Counted from the first letter of the stretch, positions 29,771 through 40,163 are shown. The stretch: 64,000 nt of DNA from Candidatus Yaniella excrementigallinarum (GCA_019113675.1 DXHA01000027.1:1-64000); one strand, 5' to 3'. Program-made: numbers and translations. Notes: generated by a model from the sequence alone, not told the origin.

Positions 29771-30787
29771 TTATTGAATGTAGGGCTCATAACGTTCCAC
29801 GGAGACGATCTTATCGGCCAAGTGGGTGGCTCGTTGAATAACGAGGATCGATCCGGGTGCCAGATTAGCTTTTTTCTTAGTGTAAACATGTTTGGGGTTA
29901 ACCACAGCATAATTGTCGCGTCGGACCCAGGATTTGAGTTCCTTCAGGATGCGCTTGGTTACCGAAGGCTGACTACACACGATGATGGGGTCGTGACGTT
30001 TAAACTCTTGGTTCAAACGCTTGGCCAAATGGCTCGGATGGTCCTTGGCAGCCTTAATATTTAACCATTTTTTTGACCGCACCGTGCCACCATATTTTTT
30101 TACATACGGGGCAATAGTTTCTAATGACCGCGTGTATTTCGATGTTACGATGCGCGTGGGCTTCCACCCTCGTAGCAGTCTGGCGACTGCTTTGGCTTGG
30201 GTATATCCGGAATCAGCAAGCGGCCGATCGACTTCGTCTTGGGTCCACGACTCGGCTGGGATTGCTTTGGCCTGACGCAATACGATAAACGGAATGGTGG
30301 CTAACTGCTTGGCATCGAAGGCATCACAGAGCATATCCAGCGGTGAATGATCCAGTGGCCTCGACAATAGTGCCCGGGCCTGGGGGACCGTAACCCACCG
30401 GGTTTCATCAACTTCATCGGCATCTGGCTGAGGCTTTTGCTCAAGAACCCGGGCTGCCCAGTACCAAACCTCCTTGGGCTTATTCGTGTTGGGGGTGTTA
30501 TAACGAACGACGCCTAAAGGGATGCCCAAAGTGACCTGCAGACCTACCTCTTCTCGGGTTTCTCGCCAGGCAGTCTCGGGCAGGGTCTCTTTGGGATCTA
30601 ACCGTCCTTTTGGCCAGGACCAGTCATCATATTTGGGTCGATGTATTAGCAGTACCTGAAGCTCACCGGATTTAATGCGCCAGGGGATAGTTCCAGCGGC
30701 CACAATTTTGGCATTGGAACCCTCATCAATGGTCGCTGCGGTGGCCCGAGTGGTGGTGATTTTACCGATGCGTTTTGCCGCGCGCAT
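29771..30787 (-). CDS. Nudix hydrolase fused to histidine phosphatase-like domain (MutT1-like)
   Basis: Nudix box GRLDPKETLPETAWRETREEVGL; C-terminal RQAKAIPAESWTQDEVDRPLADSGYTQAKAVARLL. Confidence 0.88.
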   Translation of the reverse strand: MRAAKRIGKITTTRATAATIDEGSNAKIVAAGTIPWRIKSGELQVLLIHRPKYDDWSWPKGRLDPKETLPETAWRETREEVGLQVTLGIPLGVVRYNTPNTNKPKEVWYWAARVLEQKPQPDADEVDETRWVTVPQARALLSRPLDHSPLDMLCDAFDAKQLATIPFIVLRQAKAIPAESWTQDEVDRPLADSGYTQAKAVARLLRGWKPTRIVTSKYTRSLETIAPYVKKYGGTVRSKKWLNIKAAKDHPSHLAKRLNQEFKRHDPIIVCSQPSVTKRILKELKSWVRRDNYAVVNPKHVYTKKKANLAPGSILVIQRATHLADKIVSVERYEPYIQ

Positions 30788-30796
30788 GTCTGAAGC

Positions 30797-31705
30797 CTAG
30801 CTGTTGGAAGAAAACATGACATCGGTGTTTTCAATACCGAAGCCCAAGGAATTATACAAGTTCACAGCAGGACGGTTTTCGTCGTCCACATACAGCACGA
30901 TTTTTTCCAACCCTGACCCAGCCAGGTGGTTCATACCGTAAATAGTTAAGGCCTTGCCCAGTCCGGTGCCCTGAGCAGCTGGGTGCACGCCAACGGCATA
31001 TACTTCTCCGGCAGTCGCACCGACCGGGATTTTAGTCCAATGAAAGCCCACCGGGATCGACTCAGCATCCTCAGCAATGAAGAATCCCGCTGGATCAAAC
31101 CAGTCTTCTGCTTTGCGGGCGTCTAGATCCGCTTGGGTAAGCTGGCCTTGTTCCGGGTGGTCAGCAAATGCGGTGGCATTGAGCTGAAGCCATGCGTGAT
31201 CATCGGTGCCCGGTTGAAAGGTGCGGATCGTGTAGCCTTGCGGAACCGCAGCGTCGCCAAAGGACTCATCGGCAAGGTCTATCGCCATGCGATACAACAG
31301 CCGCACCGGTTTGAGCTTAGTCTTGGCTGCTAATTGGCGAGCTGCAGGATGGTCACCGTGAGACCAGGCCGTTACAGTCTGGTCTGGTGCCGCGTGGTCG
31401 GTAACGAGCTGCTCGGTGGCGTTTGCAAGTTCACGGCCTACACCACGACCACGGGTTTCCGGGTCAACGACCAGCTCAATTAGCACCGGCTGGCTGGGAT
31501 CAGATGGAATAACGACGACAGAGGCGCCGGCCAGCTGCTCGTCTTCGGCGCTGATCAACCAGGCGTTACCGGCGTTGAGGTCAACCCAGGTTTGGTCTCC
31601 AAAGGGCTCATTGTGGTCGGCTGCAACACTGGCATCTGCTAGTTTGCGTAGCTGGGAAAGCTGATTGGCGGTTTCGGATGGAGCATGCACACGCAAATGA
31701 GTCAT
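30797..31705 (-). CDS. mshD: Mycothiol synthase
   Basis: Tandem GNAT domains: VDPETRGRGVGRELANATEQL; AVGVHPAAQGTGLGKALTIYGMNHLAGSGLEKIVLYVDDENRPAVNLYNSLGF. Confidence 0.88.
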   Translation of the reverse strand: MTHLRVHAPSETANQLSQLRKLADASVAADHNEPFGDQTWVDLNAGNAWLISAEDEQLAGASVVVIPSDPSQPVLIELVVDPETRGRGVGRELANATEQLVTDHAAPDQTVTAWSHGDHPAARQLAAKTKLKPVRLLYRMAIDLADESFGDAAVPQGYTIRTFQPGTDDHAWLQLNATAFADHPEQGQLTQADLDARKAEDWFDPAGFFIAEDAESIPVGFHWTKIPVGATAGEVYAVGVHPAAQGTGLGKALTIYGMNHLAGSGLEKIVLYVDDENRPAVNLYNSLGFGIENTDVMFSSNS

Positions 31706-31792
31706 GCCACCACACTAACTGTTTTGGTCAAGTTTCGGCGCGCTGCGGTCTTGCAACCTGCTGCGTTGACACGGTCATGACATGATAGAAGC

Positions 31793-32620
31793 GTGCGCAG
31801 AACTATCTTAACTTTCACCACGGTCACCGCTGCAACACTGCTTGCTTTGATCACCGTATTTTTACCCAACCTTCCGGCTGCCACCGGCCCGTTAGTGATG
31901 TCCGCACTGGTCGTGATATTTGCACTTACCTGGCCGAGACTGGTGAGCTCCGTCTGGCGCTGGGATATTTCTGCAGCCTTGGGTATAGCTGGTTTGTTGG
32001 CTATCTGGTCGGTGGCATTGCTCCCGGTCACAGCCCGGTTTTCTACTACCACCACCGAATTGTGGCTTGCCCCCGTGGGTGGTGCGGTGGCCGTTGGGGT
32101 TTTAGCGGTGTTTATCATTCAAATCTTTAGCCTGCCCGGCGGAGTCGACCGTTTCCTGACTACCTCCATATTGGCTCTTGGTGCAGTTATTGCCGTTACT
32201 AGCGCCGGCTGGACGATGTTGCTGCGCAATAAATACGAAGTCGCCATCGGCTCGTTGGGGGTTGAACGTATTAGTGGCGTGACATGGTTGATGTTGACGA
32301 TCTTTGCTGCACTAGCGGCAGCCAGCCTGCTGACGTTACTGCCAGGACGTCGCGGTATGCGCATGATTGCCGTGGTCATCGGCGCAATCCTGGTAGCAGT
32401 GGCCTTACAAATCCTTCGACCCGGACCGCTATCGGTGCCTGCTGTAGTGGCCGCCGGTATTGCAGGGCTGCTAGTGGCACTGGTAGACAGTTTCGCTGAT
32501 TCGACCGAAGTGCCCATCGGAGAACTGGCTCACCCCTTAACTGCAGTGGCCGTGGGCTCAGGAACCGTGATGGCAACGGGAATGGTGAGCTATTTCGTCA
32601 TCCACGCCCTGCCCTGGTAA
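31793..32620 (+). CDS. Conserved multi-TM membrane protein of unknown function
   Basis: 275 aa, about seven to eight hydrophobic segments; GTG start. Confidence 0.75.
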   Translation: MRRTILTFTTVTAATLLALITVFLPNLPAATGPLVMSALVVIFALTWPRLVSSVWRWDISAALGIAGLLAIWSVALLPVTARFSTTTTELWLAPVGGAVAVGVLAVFIIQIFSLPGGVDRFLTTSILALGAVIAVTSAGWTMLLRNKYEVAIGSLGVERISGVTWLMLTIFAALAAASLLTLLPGRRGMRMIAVVIGAILVAVALQILRPGPLSVPAVVAAGIAGLLVALVDSFADSTEVPIGELAHPLTAVAVGSGTVMATGMVSYFVIHALPW

Positions 32621-32673
32621 TAATTGACGCAACCGACTCGTCACCATCGTAATTTGTGAGTAAACTAAGGGTC

Positions 32674-32787
32674 ATGTCTGTTGTAGCTTTAGAAATCTTT
32701 TTCACTGTACTTGTCGGCTTGGCTGGTGTCGGCATGGCACTGTTTGCGGTGCTAGTCATCACCAACCTCTTTAAAGGCCAGCAGTAA
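32674..32787 (+). CDS. Very small single-TM protein (37 aa), not in ORF track
   Basis: ATG at 32674 gives MSVVALEIFFTVLVGLAGVGMALFAVLVITNLFKGQQ*; ends 8 nt before the next CDS. Confidence 0.6.
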   Translation: MSVVALEIFFTVLVGLAGVGMALFAVLVITNLFKGQQ

Positions 32788-32795
32788 CCTTTCCC

Positions 32796-33458
32796 GTGGC
32801 TACTGAACTTCCATACGATCTCCTTCCGGAGCTGGCGCCACTTTCCTGGCTTATCGGTTCGTGGGAGGGGCAGGGTCGTCTCGGTGCTGGTGAAGAAGGG
32901 ACTGAAATCTTCTACCAGCGCATTGATTTTGCTGAGACCGGCTTACCGTTTTTGCAATACAATGCCGAAACCTGGCTCGCCGAAGCAGACGGCACCTTGA
33001 TCCGTCCTTTAACATTTGAAACCGGATACTGGGCCATCGATCGTGATCGGCATACCTCCGATGTTGGCCCGGGGATGAGCCCGGCCGATGTTGTCCCGGC
33101 GTACCGGTCTGCTGAAGACGTCGAACGGCTACGCAAAAACGAAACAGACTTTCCTATCACCGCAACGATCACCCATCCCGGCTCAATGTCGGAGCTCTAC
33201 TATGGTGTTGTGCGCGGCCCGCAAATCTTTCTTGACGTCGACGCCGTGTTACAAGGTACGCTCAGTGGTAAGTACCACTCCGCCAACCGCATCCTTGGCC
33301 TGGTCAATGGTCAAATGTTTTGGCGCTGGGACGTTGTTGAAACTGAGGGTGAGGAGCCTAAACCTCATGCCTCGGGAATTTTAGATAAAATGCCGTCGGT
33401 CAATGACGGTCGCCTTCCACCGGGCAAGCCACACCTGCCCGGGAAACATGAAACCTAA
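32796..33458 (+). CDS. FABP-like/nitrobindin-family beta-barrel protein
   Basis: LAPLSWLIGSWEGQGRLGAG...; C-terminal RILGLVNGQMFWRWDV. Confidence 0.85.
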   Translation: MATELPYDLLPELAPLSWLIGSWEGQGRLGAGEEGTEIFYQRIDFAETGLPFLQYNAETWLAEADGTLIRPLTFETGYWAIDRDRHTSDVGPGMSPADVVPAYRSAEDVERLRKNETDFPITATITHPGSMSELYYGVVRGPQIFLDVDAVLQGTLSGKYHSANRILGLVNGQMFWRWDVVETEGEEPKPHASGILDKMPSVNDGRLPPGKPHLPGKHET

Positions 33459-33463
33459 ATATT

Positions 33464-34663
33464 ATGCTTGACGTAACGCACATCGAATACATACCCCAGA
33501 CCTCTCCGCTACTGGCTGGCGAGTTCGCTATCCATGGTGCGGTCGCTGCGGATTCGGTGGACCAGTACGTTGCCGGTCACTACGGTCACCCAATTCAAGA
33601 ACAGCGTGCTTTGGCAAATGGCCAAGCGGTCGTTGATCTATCGCATTACGGCATCGTCACCGTAACGGGCCCGGAACGGCTGTCTTGGTTGCACACCTTA
33701 ACCTCTCAACAGCTGCAAGGCATGGCATCGCCGTTGAATACTGAGGCCTTATTCCTAGACTTGCGCGGTCGTATAGAAATCGCCACCAAAGTTCATGACG
33801 ATGGCGAAACCACCTATCTGCTCACTGAGCCGACTATGAATGCCACCCTGGTGGACTGGTTGACCCGCATGCAATTTGCCGCACGGGTCGAGGTCACGGA
33901 CCGCACCGGACAACTGGCGTTACTTGGTGCAACCGCGCCGGTGCCTGGACTAGATATGCCGGTATGGATCGATCCGTGGCCTGGCGTGACACCCGGAGGC
34001 TACGCCTACACCGAAGACCCCGATGATCACCCGGCCATTCACGAGGACTACGCATGGCGGCTATATATTCTTGAGGTCGATAACCTTGTTGATACCGTTA
34101 AGCAGCTGCCAGAGAACTTTTGTGTTGCCGGCACCATGGCTTCTGAAGCCTTGCGCATTGCAGCAGGCCGGCCACGACAATTATTCGACACCGATGAACG
34201 GTCCATCGCTCATGAGCTGGATTGGCTGCGCACCGCCGTGCACTTAGAAAAGGGCTGCTATAAGGGTCAGGAGACCGTGGCCCGAGTACATAACCTGGGC
34301 CATCCGCCGCGCCGGCTCGTAGGATTAATGATAGACGGCTCCGTTCATGGTCTGCCGGAAGTTGGCGCAGATATCATCGTGCGACCAGAAAATGATGACG
34401 AAGAAGCCATGACCTCAGCGCGGTCGATAGGCACGCTCAAATCGGTGGCCATGCACCACGAAATGGGTGCTATCGGAACCGCTATTATTCGTCGGAATAC
34501 CAAACCTGATGCAGCACTGATAATCCGTGAGACGCCGCCGGAGAATTCCGAAGACGACGTAAAGCCAAGTTTCACCGCTGCAGCCCAAGAAATCCTGACG
34601 TCGCCTGATGCAGGCAAGGTTGTCGGCCGTGTGCAGGGCCTCACAGACTTGAGACGCCGCTAA
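33464..34663 (+). CDS. YgfZ/GcvT-domain folate-binding protein
   Basis: Signature EKGCYKGQETVARVHNLGHPPRRLVGL. Confidence 0.9.
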   Translation: MLDVTHIEYIPQTSPLLAGEFAIHGAVAADSVDQYVAGHYGHPIQEQRALANGQAVVDLSHYGIVTVTGPERLSWLHTLTSQQLQGMASPLNTEALFLDLRGRIEIATKVHDDGETTYLLTEPTMNATLVDWLTRMQFAARVEVTDRTGQLALLGATAPVPGLDMPVWIDPWPGVTPGGYAYTEDPDDHPAIHEDYAWRLYILEVDNLVDTVKQLPENFCVAGTMASEALRIAAGRPRQLFDTDERSIAHELDWLRTAVHLEKGCYKGQETVARVHNLGHPPRRLVGLMIDGSVHGLPEVGADIIVRPENDDEEAMTSARSIGTLKSVAMHHEMGAIGTAIIRRNTKPDAALIIRETPPENSEDDVKPSFTAAAQEILTSPDAGKVVGRVQGLTDLRRR

Positions 34664-35421
34664 CCGAAGGTAACGCTGGTACGGAAACCGGATAAGAGGA
34701 ACCCAACGTCTGCTGCCATTTTCTCGCCGATCTCATCGCCTACGGCAATAACCCACTGGGGGATTAGCCCATCGAACATACATTCTTCAGCGGCACGGGC
34801 CAACATGAACGTGCCGTAGCCATTGGTGCGCTGCGCTGCAGCAACGAGTACGGCTAGTTGTCCGATGGTAGTGGAAAACACATCATAGCCAGCCCCAGCA
34901 ATAGGTTCCGGATGGTGACCAAACGGTGAGATAGTAAAATAATGGTCCAAGGCGTCTAGCGGCATGGCTACCGTATCATCTGGCGGACACATTCGTTCAA
35001 GCCGTCGGGCATCAGAGCTTTGAGATGTCACATTAAGCTGAGCATCATCATAAAACGGGATATCTTCCGTATAGTAAACTGCTTCCTCACCTAGGGAGCG
35101 CGCTTGAGCAGCGTATCCTAAATCCAGCATTGTCGACTCTAAAGCCAGTACCTCATCGTCAAGATCTCGTGCAGCGTGCAGGAACCACTTGGGACCATAG
35201 AGAATCGAGACATTAAAGAGTTGCAAGAACGTGGCGGTTTGTGGTTTCCAGTCGCTCAAATCCCCCTCGGCGACGACTTCAAAACGGGCACTGCCAGTCG
35301 GGTCATCATTGGCCCGATGCAATACGGTCTCATCAAGCGCTAATGAACGTGCCCAAGCAGACAAAACGACTTTTTGGTTGGACTTCGATAGGCCAGGCGA
35401 ATTCAAATAATACTTGGACAA
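34660..35421 (-). CDS. Uncharacterised protein, possible GNAT-like fold
   Basis: 253 aa; codon usage and position plausible; no strong motif recognised. Confidence 0.6.
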   Translation of the reverse strand: MSKYYLNSPGLSKSNQKVVLSAWARSLALDETVLHRANDDPTGSARFEVVAEGDLSDWKPQTATFLQLFNVSILYGPKWFLHAARDLDDEVLALESTMLDLGYAAQARSLGEEAVYYTEDIPFYDDAQLNVTSQSSDARRLERMCPPDDTVAMPLDALDHYFTISPFGHHPEPIAGAGYDVFSTTIGQLAVLVAAAQRTNGYGTFMLARAAEECMFDGLIPQWVIAVGDEIGEKMAADVGFLLSGFRTSVTFG

Positions 35422-35690
35422 TGTGGCACCCCCAATGTGCCGCTAAAAGGAGCTTCCTACCATACGATCAGTAGTGCGTCTAGCCTAATGTGGTTGCTGG
35501 CGTGATCCCAGCGTTGACTATCGAAGAATCTGAGGTTCTGAGATAGACAAAGGCGCGGTCAAAAATTCATAAAGTCCAGGCTGAAAAGTGTTGACGCTCA
35601 CAGGCATGTGTCTTAGAGTACAAAACGAGTGATATATCTCATAAATAACGTAGATATATCAGGTAACATTCCAAGTTTGAAAGTATTCCT

Positions 35691-36881
35691 ATGACTAATC
35701 CACGACAGCAAAAGAAAACACATTTGCACTCGACTGAACGCAGTAACGTGCTACGTGTCCTGACATATGCAGGCGCAATCATGGCATTTCTTATTGGCTC
35801 CGGTTTTGCTACTGGACAAGAAATCATGCAGTACTACGCCTCTTACGGGTTTTGGGGGCTGTTTGGAACCGGTCTGATCGTTTTGGCCTTGATCAGTTTT
35901 GTGTCGATACAATTCTTGGTCGTTGGGCGTCGCGAGCAATTTGAAAAACCCTCCCAGATTTTTGAATACTTCGCAGGCAAATATCTGGGAAAGTTTTTCG
36001 ACTACTTCTCCATTTTGTTTGTTTTCCTGTCTTTCACCGTAATGGTGTCCGGTGCTGCGGCTGTCTTTGACGAGCATTACCAGTTGCCGGCTTGGATCGG
36101 TGGTTTCGGGCTCACATTCCTGGTGGCTGTTACGGTTTGGTTTGGGCTCAATTCGCTGGTGGATGTTATTGGCAAAATTGGCCCACTCATTGTCGTCATT
36201 GCCGTAGGGCTAGGTATTGTCGGCATAGTTAATGCTGACACTGGTCTGTTGGCTGGACACAATATGGTTGCCGATCTCGATGTGACCCATGCTTCTAACC
36301 ACTGGGCCGTTGCAGGGCTTAGTTATGTGGGCTTCTGCATGCTGTGGTTAGCGGCATTTCTGACTGCACTAGGCAAAACTGTTCCAACCGAACGGGAAGC
36401 TCGGGCTGGCGGCTTAGTCGGCGGGATAATCTTTTCACTGGCCTGCATTATTGTTGGCATGGGGTTGCTGGCCAACATTGACCGTGTGGCAGGAATGCAA
36501 ATTCCGATGCTTGTATTAGCCACTGATATCGCGCCGTTTGTGGCCTCACTAATTTCGATAATGATTCTAGCTGGGATTTACACTACGGCTATTCCGCTGC
36601 TTTGGACGGTGGCGTCTCGGTTCTACCCAGACGGTACACGCAAGTATAAGTTTTTGACCATTTTTCTGGCGCTATTGGGCACTGTCATAGGCCTCTGGCT
36701 GCCTTTCGATCAAATGGTCAACATTGTTTATGTCATCAATGGGTATGTGGGTGCAGTGCTGCTAGCCATTATGGTGGTGGTCACAATCCGTCGAGTGATC
36801 ATCAACCGTAGGCATACAGGCGACGATGAGCCTGTTCAGGCTGGGGCACAGCCTACGCGTACCCCAGCTCAGGGTTCCTAA
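35691..36881 (+). CDS. YkvI-family membrane protein (amino-acid permease-like)
   Basis: GAIMAFLIGSGFATGQEIMQYYASYGFWG; multi-TM; promoter TTGACG-17-TAGAGT about 35591-35619. Confidence 0.85.
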   Translation: MTNPRQQKKTHLHSTERSNVLRVLTYAGAIMAFLIGSGFATGQEIMQYYASYGFWGLFGTGLIVLALISFVSIQFLVVGRREQFEKPSQIFEYFAGKYLGKFFDYFSILFVFLSFTVMVSGAAAVFDEHYQLPAWIGGFGLTFLVAVTVWFGLNSLVDVIGKIGPLIVVIAVGLGIVGIVNADTGLLAGHNMVADLDVTHASNHWAVAGLSYVGFCMLWLAAFLTALGKTVPTEREARAGGLVGGIIFSLACIIVGMGLLANIDRVAGMQIPMLVLATDIAPFVASLISIMILAGIYTTAIPLLWTVASRFYPDGTRKYKFLTIFLALLGTVIGLWLPFDQMVNIVYVINGYVGAVLLAIMVVVTIRRVIINRRHTGDDEPVQAGAQPTRTPAQGS

Positions 36882-36895
36882 TACTGATAGAAGTA

Positions 36896-36928
36896 AAAGC
36901 CCGCGAGAACGCTGTTCTCGCGGGCTTT
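36896..36928. terminator. Bidirectional terminator between convergent genes
   Basis: AAAGCCCGCGAGAAC-GCT-GTTCTCGCGGGCTTT. Confidence 0.9.
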
Positions 36929-36932
36929 GCTA

Positions 36933-37757
36933 TTAGTTATTGCGCAGTATAGCCGAAAGGAACTTTTGGGTCCTTTCATTCGACGGGTTCGTAAAGATCG
37001 TCTCTGGGTCGTCGCTTTCGATAATGCCACCGTCATCGAACATCATGACACGGTGTGAGACATCGCGGGCAAAGCTCATTTCGTGAGTGACTATTAGCAT
37101 AGTCACATTGGTAGTGGCCGCTACGTTGCGCAGTACCTGCAAAACATCATCAACAACTTCTGGATCCAGCGCGGAGGTTACCTCATCTAATAGGAGGATT
37201 TCTGGGTCCATGGCAAGGGCGCGGGCAATGGCCACGCGCTGTTGTTGTCCACCGGAAAGTTCCGAGGGGTGAGCATCAGCTTTATCAGGTAAGCCAACTT
37301 GTTCTAGTAATTCGTGGGCGCGATCCCTTGCTTCAGCTTTAGATTTACCAAGCACGTGGATCGGGGCTTCAATAATATTTTCCATTACGGTCATGTTGGG
37401 AAACAGATTGAACTGTTGAAAGACCATCCCGATGCGGGTGCGCAATTGTTTTTGTTGGCGTTTGGACACCGGAACACGTTTATCGCCGCGTTGTTCGTAA
37501 ACTAAAGGCTGACCGTCAATATAAATATAACCACCGGTCAGTGTCTCCAATGTCATAATAAGTCGCAAAATGGTGGTCTTACCTGATCCGGAGGGGCCAA
37601 TAAGCGTCACTCGTTCCCCGCGATCCACCGTGAAGTTTAAATTATTGAGAATCGTTTTGTCTCCGAAACGTTTTTCGACATCGCGGAACTCAATAACCCG
37701 GTTAGTGCTTGGATATTCAGTGGGAGTAGGCAAGTCGTTTCTCCAATTGATTGACAA
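36933..37757 (-). CDS. Polar amino acid/ectoine-type ABC transporter ATP-binding protein (EhuA-like)
   Basis: Walker A GPSGSGKTT, LSGGQQQRVAIARAL, LLDEVTSALDPE. Confidence 0.93.
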   Translation of the reverse strand: MSINWRNDLPTPTEYPSTNRVIEFRDVEKRFGDKTILNNLNFTVDRGERVTLIGPSGSGKTTILRLIMTLETLTGGYIYIDGQPLVYEQRGDKRVPVSKRQQKQLRTRIGMVFQQFNLFPNMTVMENIIEAPIHVLGKSKAEARDRAHELLEQVGLPDKADAHPSELSGGQQQRVAIARALAMDPEILLLDEVTSALDPEVVDDVLQVLRNVAATTNVTMLIVTHEMSFARDVSHRVMMFDDGGIIESDDPETIFTNPSNERTQKFLSAILRNN

Positions 37758-38436
37758 GAACGGCAGTCACGTAGCTGGCTATTAAAAAGATCAGCCCCGC
37801 GATAGTTATAGTTTCGATGTACCGGTAGGTAAAACCACCAATCTCCAGGGCCGTGGTGACCATTTCCATCACCGAGATTGCGATGAGAAATGGCGTATCT
37901 TTGAACATTGAGATTGCGTAATTGCCTAGCGACGGTATTGTCGAGCGCAGCGCTTGGGGGATAATCACCCTGCGCCATCTACGTCCAACAGGTAGTGATA
38001 ATGCTGTCGTGGCTTCCCATTGGCCGGTCGGCACCGAATCAATGCCAGCCCGGTACACCTCTGACATGTAAGTTGAGTAATGGACTCCATATACCAGCAG
38101 TGCAATAGTCATAGGTTCCATCCAAACGAAGCCATAAAACACTACGAGTAGTTGCACGACAATTGGAGTCATTCGGATAAAATTTGCAATCCAGGTGAGC
38201 ACCCAGGCCAGCGGACGGGGTAGCGCCCTGATAAGTATGGCAATAATTAGCCCGAGGATGGCGGCGATAACTGTGCCAACCACAGTGACCAACAGCGTGA
38301 CTTGGAGGAAAGACCGCAACATCGTTGGCAGGACATCCCAGGCGAAATCCCAACGCCAGAAGCTAGTGGTGTCGTCAACGTCGGGGGTATCGAGGGTTTC
38401 AGTTGCGATAAAGGATAAGGTCGTGGCAAAACTCAT
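37717..38436 (-). CDS. Amino acid/ectoine-type ABC transporter permease (EhuD-like)
   Basis: HisM/QcPT family permease, YMSEVYRAGIDSVPTGQWEATTALSL. Confidence 0.9.
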   Translation of the reverse strand: MSFATTLSFIATETLDTPDVDDTTSFWRWDFAWDVLPTMLRSFLQVTLLVTVVGTVIAAILGLIIAILIRALPRPLAWVLTWIANFIRMTPIVVQLLVVFYGFVWMEPMTIALLVYGVHYSTYMSEVYRAGIDSVPTGQWEATTALSLPVGRRWRRVIIPQALRSTIPSLGNYAISMFKDTPFLIAISVMEMVTTALEIGGFTYRYIETITIAGLIFLIASYVTAVLVNQLEKRLAYSH

Positions 38437-39215
38437 TGAGACCCTCCAGACGCAGTTGCGACTTCATCAGGCGAGGTATTGTTGAAACGCGGGATGGGGG
38501 AAAGTATTTCCCGAAGGCTTGGTCCTTGGCCCAGTCGGTGTTTTGCTCGTATTTCAAGAAGTCGCATCAACTGGGTTAGGGCGAGTGCGATTAGGAAATA
38601 CACAATGAGCCCAACTACAGCAAGAGAGAAGAACCAGTCAGTAGTGCGTCGCAATTGTAGTAATTCGAAAGTGAACTCACTCAATCCGACCAGATAAACA
38701 ATCGAACTGCCTTTGAGCAGGTGCACCCACAAGTTCGTCAGCGAAGGGAGCATTAGCGCCCACGCTTGGGGAAAGATAATCCGCCGAATTTTGTGAGGCC
38801 AGGACATAGATAGTGCAACGGTTGCTTCCCATTGCCCCTGTGGTACCGAAGTTAAGGATGCTCGCACAGCTTCTGCGCCATAAGCGCCGTAGTTTAACGT
38901 CAGTCCAAAAATTGCTACGAGCATCGCGTCGAGACGTGGACCAAAGAGCGGCAGCACGTAAAAGAGCCACATCAACTGCACCAGCAATGATGTGCCTCGG
39001 AAGAACTCGACGATGAACCTAGCCGGGATACGAATAAACCATCTGTTACTCCCAGCCAGTAAGCCCAGTACTACAGACACAACAAAGGCAAGCAGCCCGC
39101 TAATAACCGTTAGCACAAGCGTCAGTAGTAGCCCATCCCATAAACGAGGGGCGTGCATCGACAGTGCATCAAGATAATTCACAAGAAAACTCAGTCCCTT
39201 CCGGCGCGGTAACAA
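38433..39215 (-). CDS. Amino acid/ectoine-type ABC transporter permease (EhuC-like)
   Basis: FFRGTSLLVQLMWLFYVLP; YGAEAVRASLTSVPQGQWEATVALSM; 4-nt overlap with next permease. Confidence 0.9.
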   Translation of the reverse strand: MLPRRKGLSFLVNYLDALSMHAPRLWDGLLLTLVLTVISGLLAFVVSVVLGLLAGSNRWFIRIPARFIVEFFRGTSLLVQLMWLFYVLPLFGPRLDAMLVAIFGLTLNYGAYGAEAVRASLTSVPQGQWEATVALSMSWPHKIRRIIFPQAWALMLPSLTNLWVHLLKGSSIVYLVGLSEFTFELLQLRRTTDWFFSLAVVGLIVYFLIALALTQLMRLLEIRAKHRLGQGPSLREILSPIPRFNNTSPDEVATASGGSQ

Positions 39216-39278
39216 ATGCTCCGCCGGGCCGATGAACTCGGCCTGGCGGAGCCATTAAGATTAGAGAACCGGACTATT

Positions 39279-40163
39279 CTATTCCTCAATATCTTGTAGG
39301 GATTCCAAGTCACCTTCGCAAAGCGCCTCGGCGGACATATCTTCTGGCGGAACTTCAGCGTCAGTGAAACCATATTCGCCAAGAATGTCGCCCAGCTCAT
39401 CATTAGATTTCAGATCGGCTAGATGCTCGTTATATTCGTCGAGCAGATCTGTGTCGTCTTGGCGAAATACAGTTGAACCAGCACCGTATTGCTTAACACC
39501 GTCTATCTCTTGGACAAATGGCTCAGTAACCTCAACATCGTCAAGATCAGAGGCCATCTCCGTCAATGAGATTGCGGTCAGAGCAAATACGTCGACGCGT
39601 CCGCCCTGAACCATTTCGATGCCTTCATCAGCACTTCCTACACCGTCATAGTCTAATCCCATATCGGTGGCATAGCCGGCTTCAATGCCGGCAGTAAGCG
39701 TGGCTAGTGTGATATCTTCGCCGTTTTCTTGGGCTTCTAGTACGTCATCGAGATCCTGGACATCATAGGGGTTGCCATCTTCCGTGACCAGGGCGGTTGT
39801 GTACATAATTTCCGGCTCGGCAAAAGCGGCCTCGTCACACCGTTCCGGGGTGATGGACATCCCTGCCGAGATGGCATCGAAACGATCTGCATTTAGACCC
39901 GGGATCAGGTTGTCCCAGTCAACCAATTCTGCTTCGACTTCGTAGCCCATATCGCCAAAGATTTTTTCAGCAAGCGCCACCGTGGCACCTTCTGGCTCAC
40001 CGTCATCGTTGAGATATGAATACGGCACCTCACCCGCGATCCCCACGGTGATGACGTCTTCTTCTTCAGCTTCAGTCTCACCCCCGCCACAAGCCGATAG
40101 GGTAAGCAGGGCAGCACCTGCCAGAGCGACTACTTTACTTGTTTTCGATGTGTTATGAACCAT
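39279..40163 (-). CDS. Extracellular solute-binding lipoprotein (EhuB-like)
   Basis: Lipobox LSACGGG; GIAGEVPYSYLNDDGEPEGATVALAEKI; SITPERCDEAAFAEPEIMYTTALVTEDGNP. Confidence 0.9.
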   Translation of the reverse strand: MVHNTSKTSKVVALAGAALLTLSACGGGETEAEEEDVITVGIAGEVPYSYLNDDGEPEGATVALAEKIFGDMGYEVEAELVDWDNLIPGLNADRFDAISAGMSITPERCDEAAFAEPEIMYTTALVTEDGNPYDVQDLDDVLEAQENGEDITLATLTAGIEAGYATDMGLDYDGVGSADEGIEMVQGGRVDVFALTAISLTEMASDLDDVEVTEPFVQEIDGVKQYGAGSTVFRQDDTDLLDEYNEHLADLKSNDELGDILGEYGFTDAEVPPEDMSAEALCEGDLESLQDIEE

